This document shows positions 18,939 through 28,326 of a stretch of DNA of 64,000 nucleotides, piece after piece (position 1 is the first letter of the stretch; every line of letters begins with the position of its first letter). The notes below the pieces were generated by a model, which did no database searches, had not been told where the DNA came from, and saw nothing but the letters and a program-made list of their open reading frames with translations. The DNA lies in contig NZ_CP155796.1 of assembly GCF_039729195.1 (NCBI RefSeq), positions 5,456,001 to 5,520,000 of the forward strand. The letters run 5' to 3'. The position numbers were made by a program, and so were the translations under genes. The DNA comes from Mycobacterium sp. DL. Lineage in GTDB: Bacteria > Actinomycetota > Actinomycetes > Mycobacteriales > Mycobacteriaceae.

Positions 18939-20147
18939 TTGAGCAACAATCGTGGTACCAGCTACGTCCGGCCGCTGGCCGGGCTCGGTCTGGTCGTCGC
19001 GTTACTCGCGATCTTCGCGCTGTCCGTCGGACTTTTCCGTGGGAGCTTCACCGAAACCGTTCCCGTCACCGTGATCTCGGACCGCGCCGGTCTTGTGATG
19101 AACCCTGACGCCAAGGTCAAGATGCGCGGAGTTCAGGTCGGCAAGGTCAAGTCGATCGAGTATCGGCCGGATGGCACCGCCACTCTGCAACTGGACATGG
19201 ATCCGTCTCAACTGCACCTCATCCCGTCGAACGTCAACGTCGACATCGCGTCGTCGACCGTCTTCGGCGCCAAATTCGTCCAACTCGAGGCCCCGCCGGA
19301 ACCGACAGCACAGCCCTTGGGAAGAGACCAGGTGTTGCGCGGCGACGCCGTCACCGTCGAGATCAACACCGTGTTCCAGCAACTGGTCCAGGTCTTCGAC
19401 AAGATCGACCCCGTCAAGCTCAACGAGACCCTCGGCGCCATCGCGCAGGCGTTCAGCGGCCGCGGTGAGCAGTTCGGCACGACGTTGTCCGACTTCAACG
19501 CGCTGCTGGCCGAACTGGAACCCAGTCTGCCCAACCTCGCCCGCGACATCGAAGCGTCCGTCCCAGCGCTCACCGCGTACGGCGATGCCGGCCAGGACCT
19601 CGTGTCCATACTCGAGAACACCTCCACGTTCAGCAACTCCATCGTCGAGGAACAGGACAACCTCGATGAGTTCCTGGTCAGTGCAACCGGTCTGGCTGAA
19701 CTCGGCAACGAGGTGGTCGGTGCGAACCGGCAGGGCATCACCGACGTCATGCGCCTGCTGGTACCGACCACCGATCTGCTCCGCGAGTACCGCAAGTCGC
19801 TGTGGTGCGGCATCGGGGGTCTTGTCCCGTTCGCGAAGACCCCGCCGCAATTCTCGGGTGTCTTCGTGTCGGCTGGATTGACACTGGGTGTCGAGCGCTA
19901 CCGTTATCCCGGCGATCTGCCGAAGGTCGCCGCCAAGAGCGGCGGCCGCGACTACTGCGCCGAACTCGGTTTGCCGGCTCTGCCGCCCGAGTTCGTGCCA
20001 CCGTTGGTCGTCGGCGATGTCGGGTCCAACCCTGCGCAGTACGGCAACTCGGGAATCCTGCTCAACTCGGAGGGCCTCAAGAACTGGCTGTTCGGACCGC
20101 TCGACGGGCCCCCCCGTAACTCCGCGCAGATCGGAATGCCGGGATGA
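18939..20147 (+). CDS. mceA: MceA-type substrate-binding protein
   Basis: A 402-residue Mce protein, starting at TTG 18939 eight bases after the yrbEB stop, with GGAGACG upstream. One N-terminal membrane anchor (about residues 10-30) is followed by the MCE/MlaD domain, seen in VISDRAGLVMNPDAKVKMRG and VQVGKVKSIEYRPDG. A long helical region follows (residues 110-290), then a Cys-containing C-terminal tail. Six different Mce subunits are thought to assemble a periplasm-spanning tunnel for hydrophobic substrates. MceA is the first of the six. Confidence 0.93.
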   Translation: MSNNRGTSYVRPLAGLGLVVALLAIFALSVGLFRGSFTETVPVTVISDRAGLVMNPDAKVKMRGVQVGKVKSIEYRPDGTATLQLDMDPSQLHLIPSNVNVDIASSTVFGAKFVQLEAPPEPTAQPLGRDQVLRGDAVTVEINTVFQQLVQVFDKIDPVKLNETLGAIAQAFSGRGEQFGTTLSDFNALLAELEPSLPNLARDIEASVPALTAYGDAGQDLVSILENTSTFSNSIVEEQDNLDEFLVSATGLAELGNEVVGANRQGITDVMRLLVPTTDLLREYRKSLWCGIGGLVPFAKTPPQFSGVFVSAGLTLGVERYRYPGDLPKVAAKSGGRDYCAELGLPALPPEFVPPLVVGDVGSNPAQYGNSGILLNSEGLKNWLFGPLDGPPRNSAQIGMPG

Positions 20148-21169
20148 CCCGATCAACAGGCACGCTCCTCAAGTTCACGGCGTTCGGCCTCGTCATGGCG
20201 GTGCTGACCGCGTTTCTGTTCCTGGTGTTCAGCGACAGCAGAACCGGCGCGACAAACGAGTACTCGGCAGTGTTCACGGATGCGTCGCGGCTGCAGTCGG
20301 GGGACACGGTGCGGATCGCCGGAATCAGGGTCGGCACCGTGAAAAACGTCGAACTCCAAGCTGACCGGAACGTGCTGGTCACGTTCGACACCGACCGCAG
20401 CACCGCCCTGACGACCGGAACCCAGGCAGCGATCCGGTATCTGAACCTGGTTGGCGATCGATTCCTCGAACTCGTCGACACTCCGGACTCCACACAGATT
20501 CTCGGGGCCGGCGCTCAGATACCGGTGTCCCGGACGGTGCCGGCGCTCGACCTCGATGTGTTGCTCGGTGGACTCAAACCGGTCATCCAGGGCCTGAACC
20601 CCGAGGACGTCAACGGCCTCACCACGTCGCTGGTCCAGATACTGCAGGGCCAGGGAGGCACCATCGAATCGCTGTTCTCCAAGACGTCGTCGTTCACGAA
20701 CTCGCTGGCGGACAACAACGCGGTGATCGAGCAGTTGATCGGCGACCTGCAGACGGTCCTGAGCACGCTGTCCGAACAGGGCGATGAATTCTCGGGCGCG
20801 ATAGACAAACTCGAGCAACTGGTCAGTGGGTTGTCGACCGACCGTGACCCGATCGGCACGGCCATCGAGGCCCTCGACAACGGCACGGCGTCGATCGCCG
20901 ACCTTCTCAGCCGTGGGCGCGCGCCGCTGGCCGGCACAGTCGACGAGTTGGCCCGGCTCGCGCCGTTCGTCGACAACGACCTGGAGCGGCTCGACGCCAC
21001 CATCCAGCGCCTGCCGGAGATCTATCGCAAGCTCGCGCGTGTCGGCTCCTACGGCGCCTGGTTCCCGTACTACATCTGCGGTATCACCTTCCGCGCCAGT
21101 GATCTCGAGGGCCGCACTGTGGTGTTCCCCTGGATCAAACAAGAGACCGGAAGGTGCGTGGACGAGTAG
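20144..21169 (+). CDS. mceB: MceB-type substrate-binding protein
   Basis: A 341-residue Mce subunit. It has an N-terminal membrane helix (about residues 9-28), the MCE domain with FTDASRLQSGDTVRIAGIRVG at residues 44-64, then a helical needle region, and a Cys-containing end (YYICGITF). It overlaps mceA by four bases (ATGA). Length and order match MceB of other loci. Confidence 0.93.
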   Translation: MTRSTGTLLKFTAFGLVMAVLTAFLFLVFSDSRTGATNEYSAVFTDASRLQSGDTVRIAGIRVGTVKNVELQADRNVLVTFDTDRSTALTTGTQAAIRYLNLVGDRFLELVDTPDSTQILGAGAQIPVSRTVPALDLDVLLGGLKPVIQGLNPEDVNGLTTSLVQILQGQGGTIESLFSKTSSFTNSLADNNAVIEQLIGDLQTVLSTLSEQGDEFSGAIDKLEQLVSGLSTDRDPIGTAIEALDNGTASIADLLSRGRAPLAGTVDELARLAPFVDNDLERLDATIQRLPEIYRKLARVGSYGAWFPYYICGITFRASDLEGRTVVFPWIKQETGRCVDE

Positions 21170-22273
21170 ATGCTGAAATATCGCGGATCTCAGCTCGCCA
21201 GAGCCGGTTTCATCGGCGTCGTGGTGATCATCCTGGTCATCGCCGTCGGGTTGCAGCCCGAACGCCTGCTGTCCTGGGCCACCTCCGTGCGCTACCAGGC
21301 ATTGTTCGCCGAGGCCGGTGGCCTCAGCGTCGGCAACGACGTGACGGTGTCCGGGATCAAGGTCGGCTCCGTGTCATCGATCGGGCTCGACAACGGTGAT
21401 GCGCTCGTCGGGTTCACCGTGGCCGGCAAGTACCCGCTCGGCTCGGATACCACCGCGCACATCCGTACCGGGACGCTGCTCGGGGAGCGGGTGCTCGCCC
21501 TGGACTCCGACGGCAACGGCAGCCTCGATCCCCAGAAGGTCATTCCGGTCTCGCGGACGTCGTCGCCGTATTCGTTGACCGATGCCGTCAGTGAGCTCAC
21601 CGCGAATACCGCTGAGACCGATACCGATTCGCTGAACCAGTCGTTGGACACCCTCGCACAGACCCTCGACCAGATCTCACCGCAGCTGGGACCGACCTTC
21701 GACGGCCTGTCGCGGTTGTCCCGATCGCTCAACAATCGCAACGAGAGCCTGTCGGAGTTGCTGAGGACCGCCGGTGACGTCACCGGGATCTTCTCGGAAC
21801 GCAGTAGACAGGTCAACGCGCTGATCCTGAACGCCAACGACCTCCTGGCCGTGCTCAACGACCGCAGGTATGCGATCACCAGCCTGTTGTCGAACATCGC
21901 GACGGTGTCGCGCGAACTCAGCGGTGTGGTCGCCGACAACGAACAAGAGTTGGCTCCCGCGTTGGAGAGATTGAACAACGTCACGGCGATGCTGGAGCGC
22001 AACCGGGACAACCTGGCCAAGATCCTGCCCGGCGCGGCGAAGTACTACCTCACCCAGGGCGAGATCGTCTCGAACGGCGCCTATTACAACGCGTTGGTCC
22101 CCAACATCCAGCCGGCGCAGTTGTTACAGCCGTTCCTCGACTACGCCTTCGGCTTCCGGCGGGGTATCGACGCCGGCCAACCGCCGGACAATGCCGGACC
22201 GCGGGCAGAACTCCCGTTCCCCGTCAACAGCCTTCCCCAGCCAGGAGATCTCCCCAATGATGGCAACCCGTAA
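21170..22273 (+). CDS. mceC: MceC-type substrate-binding protein
   Basis: A 367-residue Mce subunit that begins immediately after mceB with no gap. It has an N-terminal membrane helix (residues 12-28), the MCE domain FAEAGGLSVGNDVTVSGIKVG, and a coiled-coil-prone helical region with repeated Leu/Asn spacing (RLSRSLNNRNESLSELLRT). The Pro-rich C-terminus is short. It overlaps mceD by 17 bases. Confidence 0.93.
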   Translation: MLKYRGSQLARAGFIGVVVIILVIAVGLQPERLLSWATSVRYQALFAEAGGLSVGNDVTVSGIKVGSVSSIGLDNGDALVGFTVAGKYPLGSDTTAHIRTGTLLGERVLALDSDGNGSLDPQKVIPVSRTSSPYSLTDAVSELTANTAETDTDSLNQSLDTLAQTLDQISPQLGPTFDGLSRLSRSLNNRNESLSELLRTAGDVTGIFSERSRQVNALILNANDLLAVLNDRRYAITSLLSNIATVSRELSGVVADNEQELAPALERLNNVTAMLERNRDNLAKILPGAAKYYLTQGEIVSNGAYYNALVPNIQPAQLLQPFLDYAFGFRRGIDAGQPPDNAGPRAELPFPVNSLPQPGDLPNDGNP

Positions 22274-23750
22274 GCGACTGGTGGCCGGCACGGCGCTGGT
22301 GCTGGCCATCCTGTTGATCGCCGGCGCCGCCTTTCTCGTGCGGCAGGTCTTCTTCGGCCCGAAGACCATCACGGCGTATTTTCCGACGGCGACGGCGATC
22401 TACCCCGGTGACGAGGTGCGGGTGGCAGGTGTCGGGGTCGGCACCATCGACAGGATCGAACCCGAGGGCACCCAGGCCAAGATGACCCTCAAGGTCGACG
22501 GCGACGTGGACATCCCAGCGGATGCCAAGGCCGTGATCGTTGCTCAGAATCTTGTTGCGGCGCGCTACGTTCAGCTGACGCCGTCCTATCGCAGCGGTGA
22601 CGGGCCCACGATGGGCGACGGCGGGGTGATCCCCAGCGACCGGACCGCCGTGCCCGTCGAGTGGGACGAAGTGAAGACCCAGTTGACGCGACTGGCCACC
22701 GAACTGGGGCCTCAAACCGGAGTGTCCGGTACGTCGATCTCACGTTTTGTCGACAGTGCGGCAAATGCGTTGGACGGCAACGGTGAAAAGCTGCGGGAAA
22801 CGCTGAGTCAGCTCTCGGGTGCGGCGCGGATCTTCGCCGAGGGCAGCGGCGACATCGTCGACATCATCAAGAACCTGCAGGTCTTCGTCACTGCGCTGCG
22901 CGACAGCAAGGACCAGATCGTCCTGTTCCAGAATCGCCTCGCCAGCCTGACGAGCGTGGTCGACGACAGCAGGTCCGACCTCGACGCGGCGTTGTCCGAA
23001 CTGTCGATCGCGATGGGGGAGGTGCAGCGATTCGTGGCCGGCAGCAGAAACCAGACCTCCGAGCAGATCCGGAGCCTGGGAAGCGTGCTCCAGGTCCTGT
23101 CCGACAACCGTTTGGATCTCGAGAACGTGCTTCACATCACGCCGAATGCGATCGCCAACTTCAACAACATCTACTACCCCAACGGCGGATCGGTGACGGG
23201 CGCCTTCTCCCTGTCCAACTTCGCGAACCCGGTCTGGTTCGTCTGCGGCTTGATCGGAGGGATCGCGAACACCACCGCCCCTGAGACCGCCAAGCTGTGC
23301 GCGCAGTACCTCGGCCCTGCGCTGAAGTTGGTCAACTTCGGCAACCTGCCGTTCCCGATCAACCCCTACCTGAGGCCCGCGGTCAGCCCGGACCGGATCA
23401 TCTACACCGACCCGAAGCTCGCACCCGGCGGCGCGGGACCCGGGGATCCGCCCGAGATCCCGCCGACGGTGTCGGCCTACACAGGAGCCGGGGACGTTCC
23501 ACCGCCGCCGGGCTGGAATGCGCCGGCGGGTCCTCCCGGGATCTACACCACCGACGACGATGCCCCGGCGATTCCGTCACCGGCGTTGTTCCCCGGTGCG
23601 CCGATCCCCGGGCCGCCCAACATCGTGACCAACATTCCGGCGCAGTCGCCTCCAACGGTCGACGGGTTGCTGCTGCCGCCGACGCCGGCGCCCGCGCCGG
23701 CCCCCGCCGGTGCGCCACTGCTGCCGGCAGAAGGGACGCCACCGTCATGA
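22257..23750 (+). CDS. mceD: MceD-type substrate-binding protein
   Basis: A 497-residue Mce subunit starting at ATG 22257 (a second ATG follows at once), with AGGAG at 22242-22246. N-terminal membrane helix, MCE domain (FPTATAIYPGDEVRVAGVG), helical region, and then a C-terminal Pro/Ala-rich tail of about 110 residues (PTPAPAPAPAGAP), which is normal for MceD. It overlaps mceE by four bases. Confidence 0.93.
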   Translation: MMATRKRLVAGTALVLAILLIAGAAFLVRQVFFGPKTITAYFPTATAIYPGDEVRVAGVGVGTIDRIEPEGTQAKMTLKVDGDVDIPADAKAVIVAQNLVAARYVQLTPSYRSGDGPTMGDGGVIPSDRTAVPVEWDEVKTQLTRLATELGPQTGVSGTSISRFVDSAANALDGNGEKLRETLSQLSGAARIFAEGSGDIVDIIKNLQVFVTALRDSKDQIVLFQNRLASLTSVVDDSRSDLDAALSELSIAMGEVQRFVAGSRNQTSEQIRSLGSVLQVLSDNRLDLENVLHITPNAIANFNNIYYPNGGSVTGAFSLSNFANPVWFVCGLIGGIANTTAPETAKLCAQYLGPALKLVNFGNLPFPINPYLRPAVSPDRIIYTDPKLAPGGAGPGDPPEIPPTVSAYTGAGDVPPPPGWNAPAGPPGIYTTDDDAPAIPSPALFPGAPIPGPPNIVTNIPAQSPPTVDGLLLPPTPAPAPAPAGAPLLPAEGTPPS

Positions 23751-25081
23751 TCCATGGGCTGAAGCGATGGACGATTGTCGGGTGCAGTGTCGCCGTGTCC
23801 ATGACCGGGTGTGCCTTTCAGGGGGTCAACTCACTTCCCCTTCCCGGGGCGGTGGGCCGGGGACCGGATGCGGTCACCTATCACGTCGAGATCGCCAATG
23901 TCGCCACGCTGGAGTCGAACTCGCCGGTACTGATCAACGATGTGGTCGTCGGGAGTGTCGGCCAGATGACGGTCGACGCGTGGCACGCCAACGTGGAGGT
24001 CTCGGTCAAGCCTGACGTCGTGGTGCCGGGAAACGCCGTGGCGACAGTGGGGCAGACCAGCCTGCTGGGCTCCATGCACCTGGCGCTGAACCCGCCGATC
24101 GGTGAGGAGCCGAGCGGGAGGTTGCAGCCCGGTGCCACCTTGGGCTTGAACGCCTCGTCGACGTACCCCACCACCGAGCAGACGCTGTCGTCGCTCTCGG
24201 CGGTGGTCAACGGCGGGGGACTCGGTCAGCTCGGAGACATCATCAACAGCTTCAACACGGGCATCTCCGGACGCGAATCGGAGATCCGTGACCTACTGGT
24301 CCGGCTCGACGACTTCGTCGGGGTACTGGAACAGCAGCAGGGCAACATCATCGAGTCGATCCGGCAGCTGCAGCGCGTCGCCGGAACATTCGCCGGTCAG
24401 ACCGACGCGATCGACCGTGCGCTCAAGGACATTCCACCGGCTCTCGACGTACTCATCAGGGAGCGTCCACAGTTCACCACCGCGCTGGACAAGCTGGGGC
24501 AATTCAGCGACACGGCAACCGGCTTGGTCAATGACGCCGGTGACGACCTGGTCGAGAACCTGGACAATCTCGGACCGGTCCTCGGGGCGCTGGCCGACAT
24601 CGGGCCCGATCTCAACCTCGCCTTGCTGTGGGCCTCGGCCTTTCCGTACGGTCCGGGCTTCGCCGAGAAGATCACCAAGGGTGACTACATCAACCTCTTC
24701 GCCACATTCGACCTCACCTATCCACGTCTGAAGAAGACCTTGCTGCTCGGAACGCGGTGGGGTGACGAGAACGCCAAGTTGATCCCCGCTCCCGGCGACC
24801 CGTATTACCTGAACTACTCCTATGACCCGCTGAAAATCGGGGTGGCGCCGCCGCCCGGGGAAGCGATGCCGGCTCCGCCCGACGCGGCACCCGGTGCGCC
24901 CGCGCCGCCTGTCACCGGACCGCTGCTGCCGGTGAGCCCACCGCCGCCCGCCGCGCCGTGGCTGCCGCAGGCACAGCCGATCACGGGATCGCAGATCTTC
25001 GCCGGCCCGTACGGAGAGCAACCGCCCGCACCTGCGGCGCCACCTGCCGCCGTGGCACCGACACCAGGAGGTGGTGGCTGA
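23747..25081 (+). CDS. mceE: MceE-type lipoprotein
   Basis: A 444-residue Mce subunit with a lipoprotein signal: the lipobox MTGC puts the lipidated Cys at residue 22. MceE proteins are typically lipoproteins (LprK type). The MCE domain is visible as LINDVVVGSVGQMTVDAWHANV, adapted around residues 62-82, followed by a helical region and a Pro-rich tail of about 100 residues. Its TGA shares one base with the mceF ATG. Confidence 0.93.
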   Translation: MIHGLKRWTIVGCSVAVSMTGCAFQGVNSLPLPGAVGRGPDAVTYHVEIANVATLESNSPVLINDVVVGSVGQMTVDAWHANVEVSVKPDVVVPGNAVATVGQTSLLGSMHLALNPPIGEEPSGRLQPGATLGLNASSTYPTTEQTLSSLSAVVNGGGLGQLGDIINSFNTGISGRESEIRDLLVRLDDFVGVLEQQQGNIIESIRQLQRVAGTFAGQTDAIDRALKDIPPALDVLIRERPQFTTALDKLGQFSDTATGLVNDAGDDLVENLDNLGPVLGALADIGPDLNLALLWASAFPYGPGFAEKITKGDYINLFATFDLTYPRLKKTLLLGTRWGDENAKLIPAPGDPYYLNYSYDPLKIGVAPPPGEAMPAPPDAAPGAPAPPVTGPLLPVSPPPPAAPWLPQAQPITGSQIFAGPYGEQPPAPAAPPAAVAPTPGGGG

Positions 25082-26685
25082 TGATGACCCGGTTTGTACG
25101 AAACCAGTTGATCATCTTCACGATTGCGTCGATCGTCGGTGTCGGGGTGATGATCTTCACCTACATGCAGGTCCCCACGCTGCTTGGCGTCGGTCGACTG
25201 ACCGTAAAGCTGGAACTGCCCGCGTCCGGCGGTCTCTACCGGTTCAGCAACGTCACCTACCGCGGAGTGCAGATCGGCAAGGTCACCGATGTCGCGTTGA
25301 CAGAGAACGGCGCGGAAGCAACTCTGTCGCTCGACACGTCTCCGAAGATCCCGGCGGATCTCCAGGCCGACGTTCTCAGCGTCTCGGCGGTCGGCGAGCA
25401 GTACGTCGATCTCCGTCCGCGCACCGACTCCGGGCCCTTCCTGGAGGACGGTTCACGAATCCCGGTGTCGGCCACCACGATTCCTCAACAGGTCGGCCCC
25501 ATGCTCGATCAGCTCAGCGCGCTGGTGGAGAGCCTGCCCAAGGACCGGATTCCCGACCTGCTCGACGAGACGTTCAAGGCGTTCGACGGGGCCGGCCCGG
25601 AGTTCGGTTCCCTGCTCGATTCCGCATCCGAGTTGACCGGCGAGATCAACGGCGCGTCCGACGAGACCCGCACGCTGATCGACGACATCGGTCCGCTGCT
25701 GGAGTCACAGGCCGAGACCACCGATGAGATCCGGACGTGGGCACGCAGCCTGTCCGGGGTCACCGCGCAGGTCGTCCAGAACGACCCGGAGTTGCGCGCG
25801 ATTCTGCAGCGCGGACCGGGATTCGCCCAAGAGGTCAGCTCGCTTCTCGACCAGGTGAAGCCCACCCTGCCGATACTGCTGGCCAACCTCACCACCGTGA
25901 GCCAGGTCCTGCTGACCTACAACCCGGCCATCGAGCAGTTGCTCGTGATCTTCCCCGGCATCATCGCGGCACAGCAGTCGTTCGGCCTGCCCACAAACAA
26001 CCCGACAGGGTTGCCCGCCGGCGACTTCGCCCTGACCATCAGCGATCCGAACCCGTGCACCACCGGCTTCTTGCCGCCGTCACAGTGGCGCTCACCGGAA
26101 GACGAGACCACGCTCGAAACGCCCGACGGGCTGTATTGCAAACTCCCGCAGGACTCTCCGCTCAACGTCCGCGGCGCCCGCAACTACCCCTGTATCGAGC
26201 ATCCCGGAAAACGAGCGCCCACCGTCCAACTCTGCAACGACCCCAAGGGGTATCAACCGTTGGCGATGCGCGACCACCTCCTCGGCCCCTATCCGTTCGA
26301 CCCCAATCTGATCTCGCAGGGGCTCCCGCTCGATGACCGTGTCGACTTCGAAGAGCGCATCTTCGCCCCGACGGAGGGCACACCGCTACCGCCCGGTGCG
26401 GCGCCGTCCGGGACCCCGCAGGGGTCACCGGAGCTGGCCCCCGTCCCGCCGCCGTTGCCGATGCCGAACGTCACTGCACCACCGGCACCGCAGGAGCCGA
26501 CGGTTCCCGGCCAGCCCTTGCCCGTAGCGCCGAGTGCGTTCGGCGCCAACGCTTCTGGCGGACCATCGGTGGCCACTGCTCACTACAATCCGGAGACGGG
26601 CCAGTACCTGACGGCCGACGGCGCGCTGCAGCGGGTGGCGACCGGGGCCGCACCGAAGACATGGAAGGATCTGCTGCCGACCTGA
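25081..26685 (+). CDS. mceF: MceF-type substrate-binding protein
   Basis: A 534-residue Mce subunit, the last gene of the operon. It has an N-terminal membrane helix (residues 9-28), the MCE domain (LPASGGLYRFSNVTYRGVQIG), a helical region, and an extended Cys-containing and Pro-rich C-terminal domain (residues 330-534). The start is the first of two ATGs, 12 bases after AGGAGG. Downstream, 40 bases separate it from a convergent secreted-protein gene; I see no strong terminator there. Confidence 0.93.
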   Translation: MMTRFVRNQLIIFTIASIVGVGVMIFTYMQVPTLLGVGRLTVKLELPASGGLYRFSNVTYRGVQIGKVTDVALTENGAEATLSLDTSPKIPADLQADVLSVSAVGEQYVDLRPRTDSGPFLEDGSRIPVSATTIPQQVGPMLDQLSALVESLPKDRIPDLLDETFKAFDGAGPEFGSLLDSASELTGEINGASDETRTLIDDIGPLLESQAETTDEIRTWARSLSGVTAQVVQNDPELRAILQRGPGFAQEVSSLLDQVKPTLPILLANLTTVSQVLLTYNPAIEQLLVIFPGIIAAQQSFGLPTNNPTGLPAGDFALTISDPNPCTTGFLPPSQWRSPEDETTLETPDGLYCKLPQDSPLNVRGARNYPCIEHPGKRAPTVQLCNDPKGYQPLAMRDHLLGPYPFDPNLISQGLPLDDRVDFEERIFAPTEGTPLPPGAAPSGTPQGSPELAPVPPPLPMPNVTAPPAPQEPTVPGQPLPVAPSAFGANASGGPSVATAHYNPETGQYLTADGALQRVATGAAPKTWKDLLPT

Positions 26686-26724
26686 GAGCGCCGCAGGTGA
26701 TCAGTTGCCGGACAGAGCTTTCAG

Positions 26725-27249
26725 CTAGGCGACCTTCTGCGCGGATACGGGGAGTTCGATGACCTTCGGGTTGTTGACGCCGCACGCGCCACTGTCGCTC
26801 TTGGTCACGTTGCGGCCCGCCATGTACGTGTAGTCCTTGATAAGTCGTTCCTCGTTGGTGCGGTCCACGCCCCACATGATGAACTTCTGATGTCCGGTGG
26901 CGAATGTGCCATTGGGGCAGGGCATCCAGTTGGGCACGTCGTGTTCGATGAACCAGTAGTCCCGCAGACGTACCGTGCCCGTCCACCCCAAGCTGCTCGT
27001 GGCCTCGCCCGTGCACTCGATCGGGCTCACGCACGACACGTTCACAGTCCACGTCTCGCGCACGGGAAGTTGTTTGAACTTGACCTCGTTCATCCTCGCC
27101 CACTCTCCGTCGGAGTACACCTCCCAGGTGCCGGAGATGCTGACTCCGAAATCTTGCCCCTGAGCCGAGGGGGCGGCACTTAGACTGCCTAGGACGGCGA
27201 GCGTCGTCGCGGCAACGCCGCCCATCACACGTAAAGCGCGCATGGTCAT
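26725..27249 (-). CDS. Small secreted Cys-containing protein
   Basis: A 174-residue exported protein. The start is ATG 27249, or 27243 two codons later. The signal peptide runs to about residue 32 (VMGGVAATTLAVLGSLSAAPSAQG). The mature region has GTWEVYSDGEWARMNE, TWTVNVSCVSPIECTGE, GWTGTVRLRDYWFIEHD and WMPCPNG, the repeated pattern of a mycobacterial secreted family of unknown function. It converges on mceF. A candidate operator lies 39 bases upstream at 27288-27302. Function unknown; location suggests an envelope role tied to the Mce system. Confidence 0.75.
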   Translation of the reverse strand: MTMRALRVMGGVAATTLAVLGSLSAAPSAQGQDFGVSISGTWEVYSDGEWARMNEVKFKQLPVRETWTVNVSCVSPIECTGEATSSLGWTGTVRLRDYWFIEHDVPNWMPCPNGTFATGHQKFIMWGVDRTNEERLIKDYTYMAGRNVTKSDSGACGVNNPKVIELPVSAQKVA

Positions 27250-27287
27250 CAGCCTAATGGGCTTCTGGAGTAATGCTCTCCAATAAC

Positions 27288-27302
27288 GAGAATTTCGTTC
27301 CC
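27288..27302. promoter_or_regulatory. Candidate operator, GAGAAT-TTC-GTTCCC
   Basis: Eleven of twelve arm positions fit RAGAAYnnnRTTCTC. It sits between two divergent small secreted-protein genes (starts at 27249 and 27323), so it could control either or both. Confidence 0.45.
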
Positions 27303-27322
27303 GCGCATGGAAAAATGGCGGA

Positions 27323-27751
27323 GTGCGTTTCCTCGTCGCAGCGATGGCTGCCCTGGCCGCCCCCGCGTGGGTCCTGACCGCTTCACCCGCGGCCGCCCAA
27401 CCGCCACCGCCGCCTCCCGGCGCCGAATGCAACTACCCGAATTGCACGCCGGGGATCGCGCCCAACATCGTGCTGGGCTCCTACTGCAACAACACCACCT
27501 ATTACGTTTTCGGGGTGACTGATTGGGGCCGGCTGGTGTTCTGCGGGTCGCCGCGGAGGTACGAGCCGCGATGGTTCCGGTCACCGGAGATGCACGGGAT
27601 CAAGGTCGAGGGTGACCTGTGCCCCAGCCTCGACGGTGAGGTGGCTCAGGCGCCGGACGGACTCTTCCTCACCTGCGTGGTCAAGGACAATCGGGCCTTT
27701 TGGGCGCGCGGCGACCAGTCGGTGGGCGGAGGCAACCCGCCTCCGCCGTAG
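27323..27751 (+). CDS. Small secreted Cys-rich protein
   Basis: A 142-residue exported protein starting at GTG 27323. The signal peptide ends near ASPAAAQ (residue 26), followed by a short Pro run. The mature part has six cysteines, including ECNYPNCTPG, SYCNNTTYYVFG and LFLTCVV, suggesting three disulfides. It ends with no gap against the convergent gene at 27752. No recognised function. Confidence 0.65.
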   Translation: MRFLVAAMAALAAPAWVLTASPAAAQPPPPPPGAECNYPNCTPGIAPNIVLGSYCNNTTYYVFGVTDWGRLVFCGSPRRYEPRWFRSPEMHGIKVEGDLCPSLDGEVAQAPDGLFLTCVVKDNRAFWARGDQSVGGGNPPPP

Positions 27752-28192
27752 TCACCAGTTACGCAGCGAGCAGAGTGCGCCTTTGGTTCCCGAATCGGTG
27801 GCGACGACGACGTCGTCGACACGCAACTCGCAGACGAAGCCGGGTGCCTCGAGCGCAGGAGTGGTGGGCCCCGGCAGGCCTACGACCACCATGGCCCAGT
27901 CTTCGGGGTCGGCCAGCATGGCTTCGAGCACCCATGGCTGACCCGGTCCCAGATTTGCTTCCGCGTTCGGGGTGTAGAGGTACGTGTTGTGGCTGTATTC
28001 GGCCCAGTTGGGGGGTTGTACGTCGCGGTAGTAGATCTCGGCGTTGACGATGTCCTGACTGGCGCCCACGGTGTAGCGCACGTGGTGCAATGCCGGTTGG
28101 GCGCCGGCGGGCGCTATGGCGACGACCGCGCCGACCGTCAACATGCCCACCGCGGTGATAGCGGCAGCTGGAATCGGCTTGCAGAACAGCAT
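27752..28192 (-). CDS. Small secreted protein, function unknown
   Basis: A 146-residue exported protein with a signal peptide ending near PAGAQ (residue 32). The mature domain contains HHVRYTVGASQDIVNAEIYYRD and ends CSLRNW, with two cysteines. The pattern resembles short exported beta-sandwich proteins found near mmpS or P450 genes in mycobacteria, but I do not recognise the family. It lies downstream of the P450 at 28327, separated by a strong inverted repeat. Confidence 0.65.
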   Translation of the reverse strand: MLFCKPIPAAAITAVGMLTVGAVVAIAPAGAQPALHHVRYTVGASQDIVNAEIYYRDVQPPNWAEYSHNTYLYTPNAEANLGPGQPWVLEAMLADPEDWAMVVVGLPGPTTPALEAPGFVCELRVDDVVVATDSGTKGALCSLRNW

Positions 28193-28249
28193 TTTCAGAT
28201 CTTAGAACATGCTTCTTGAGATACGCCCCGGTTTGGCCGGCTCATCTGC

Positions 28250-28313
28250 CGCCGGAATTGCATTCCAGCTTGCGGAATCGCGAGTGCGGGTCTGGTGGAA
28301 TGCAATTCCGGCG
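28250..28313. terminator. 18-bp perfect inverted repeat, probable terminator
   Basis: Arms CGCCGGAATTGCATTCCA (28250-28267) and its exact complement (28296-28313) enclose a 28-base loop. It lies just after the P450 stop on the minus strand and before the next left-going gene, fitting a transcription terminator without a U-tract. Each arm also contains its own dyad, GGAATnnnATTCC, so a protein-binding role is possible. Confidence 0.55.
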
Positions 28314-28326
28314 AGCAGTCGCATGG

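Noticed and set aside
17254..26685. Assigning the operon to a numbered mce locus (mce3, mce4 and so on)
   Set aside because: Sequence by eye is not enough; the accessory genes do not match the classic layout of any numbered M. tuberculosis locus.
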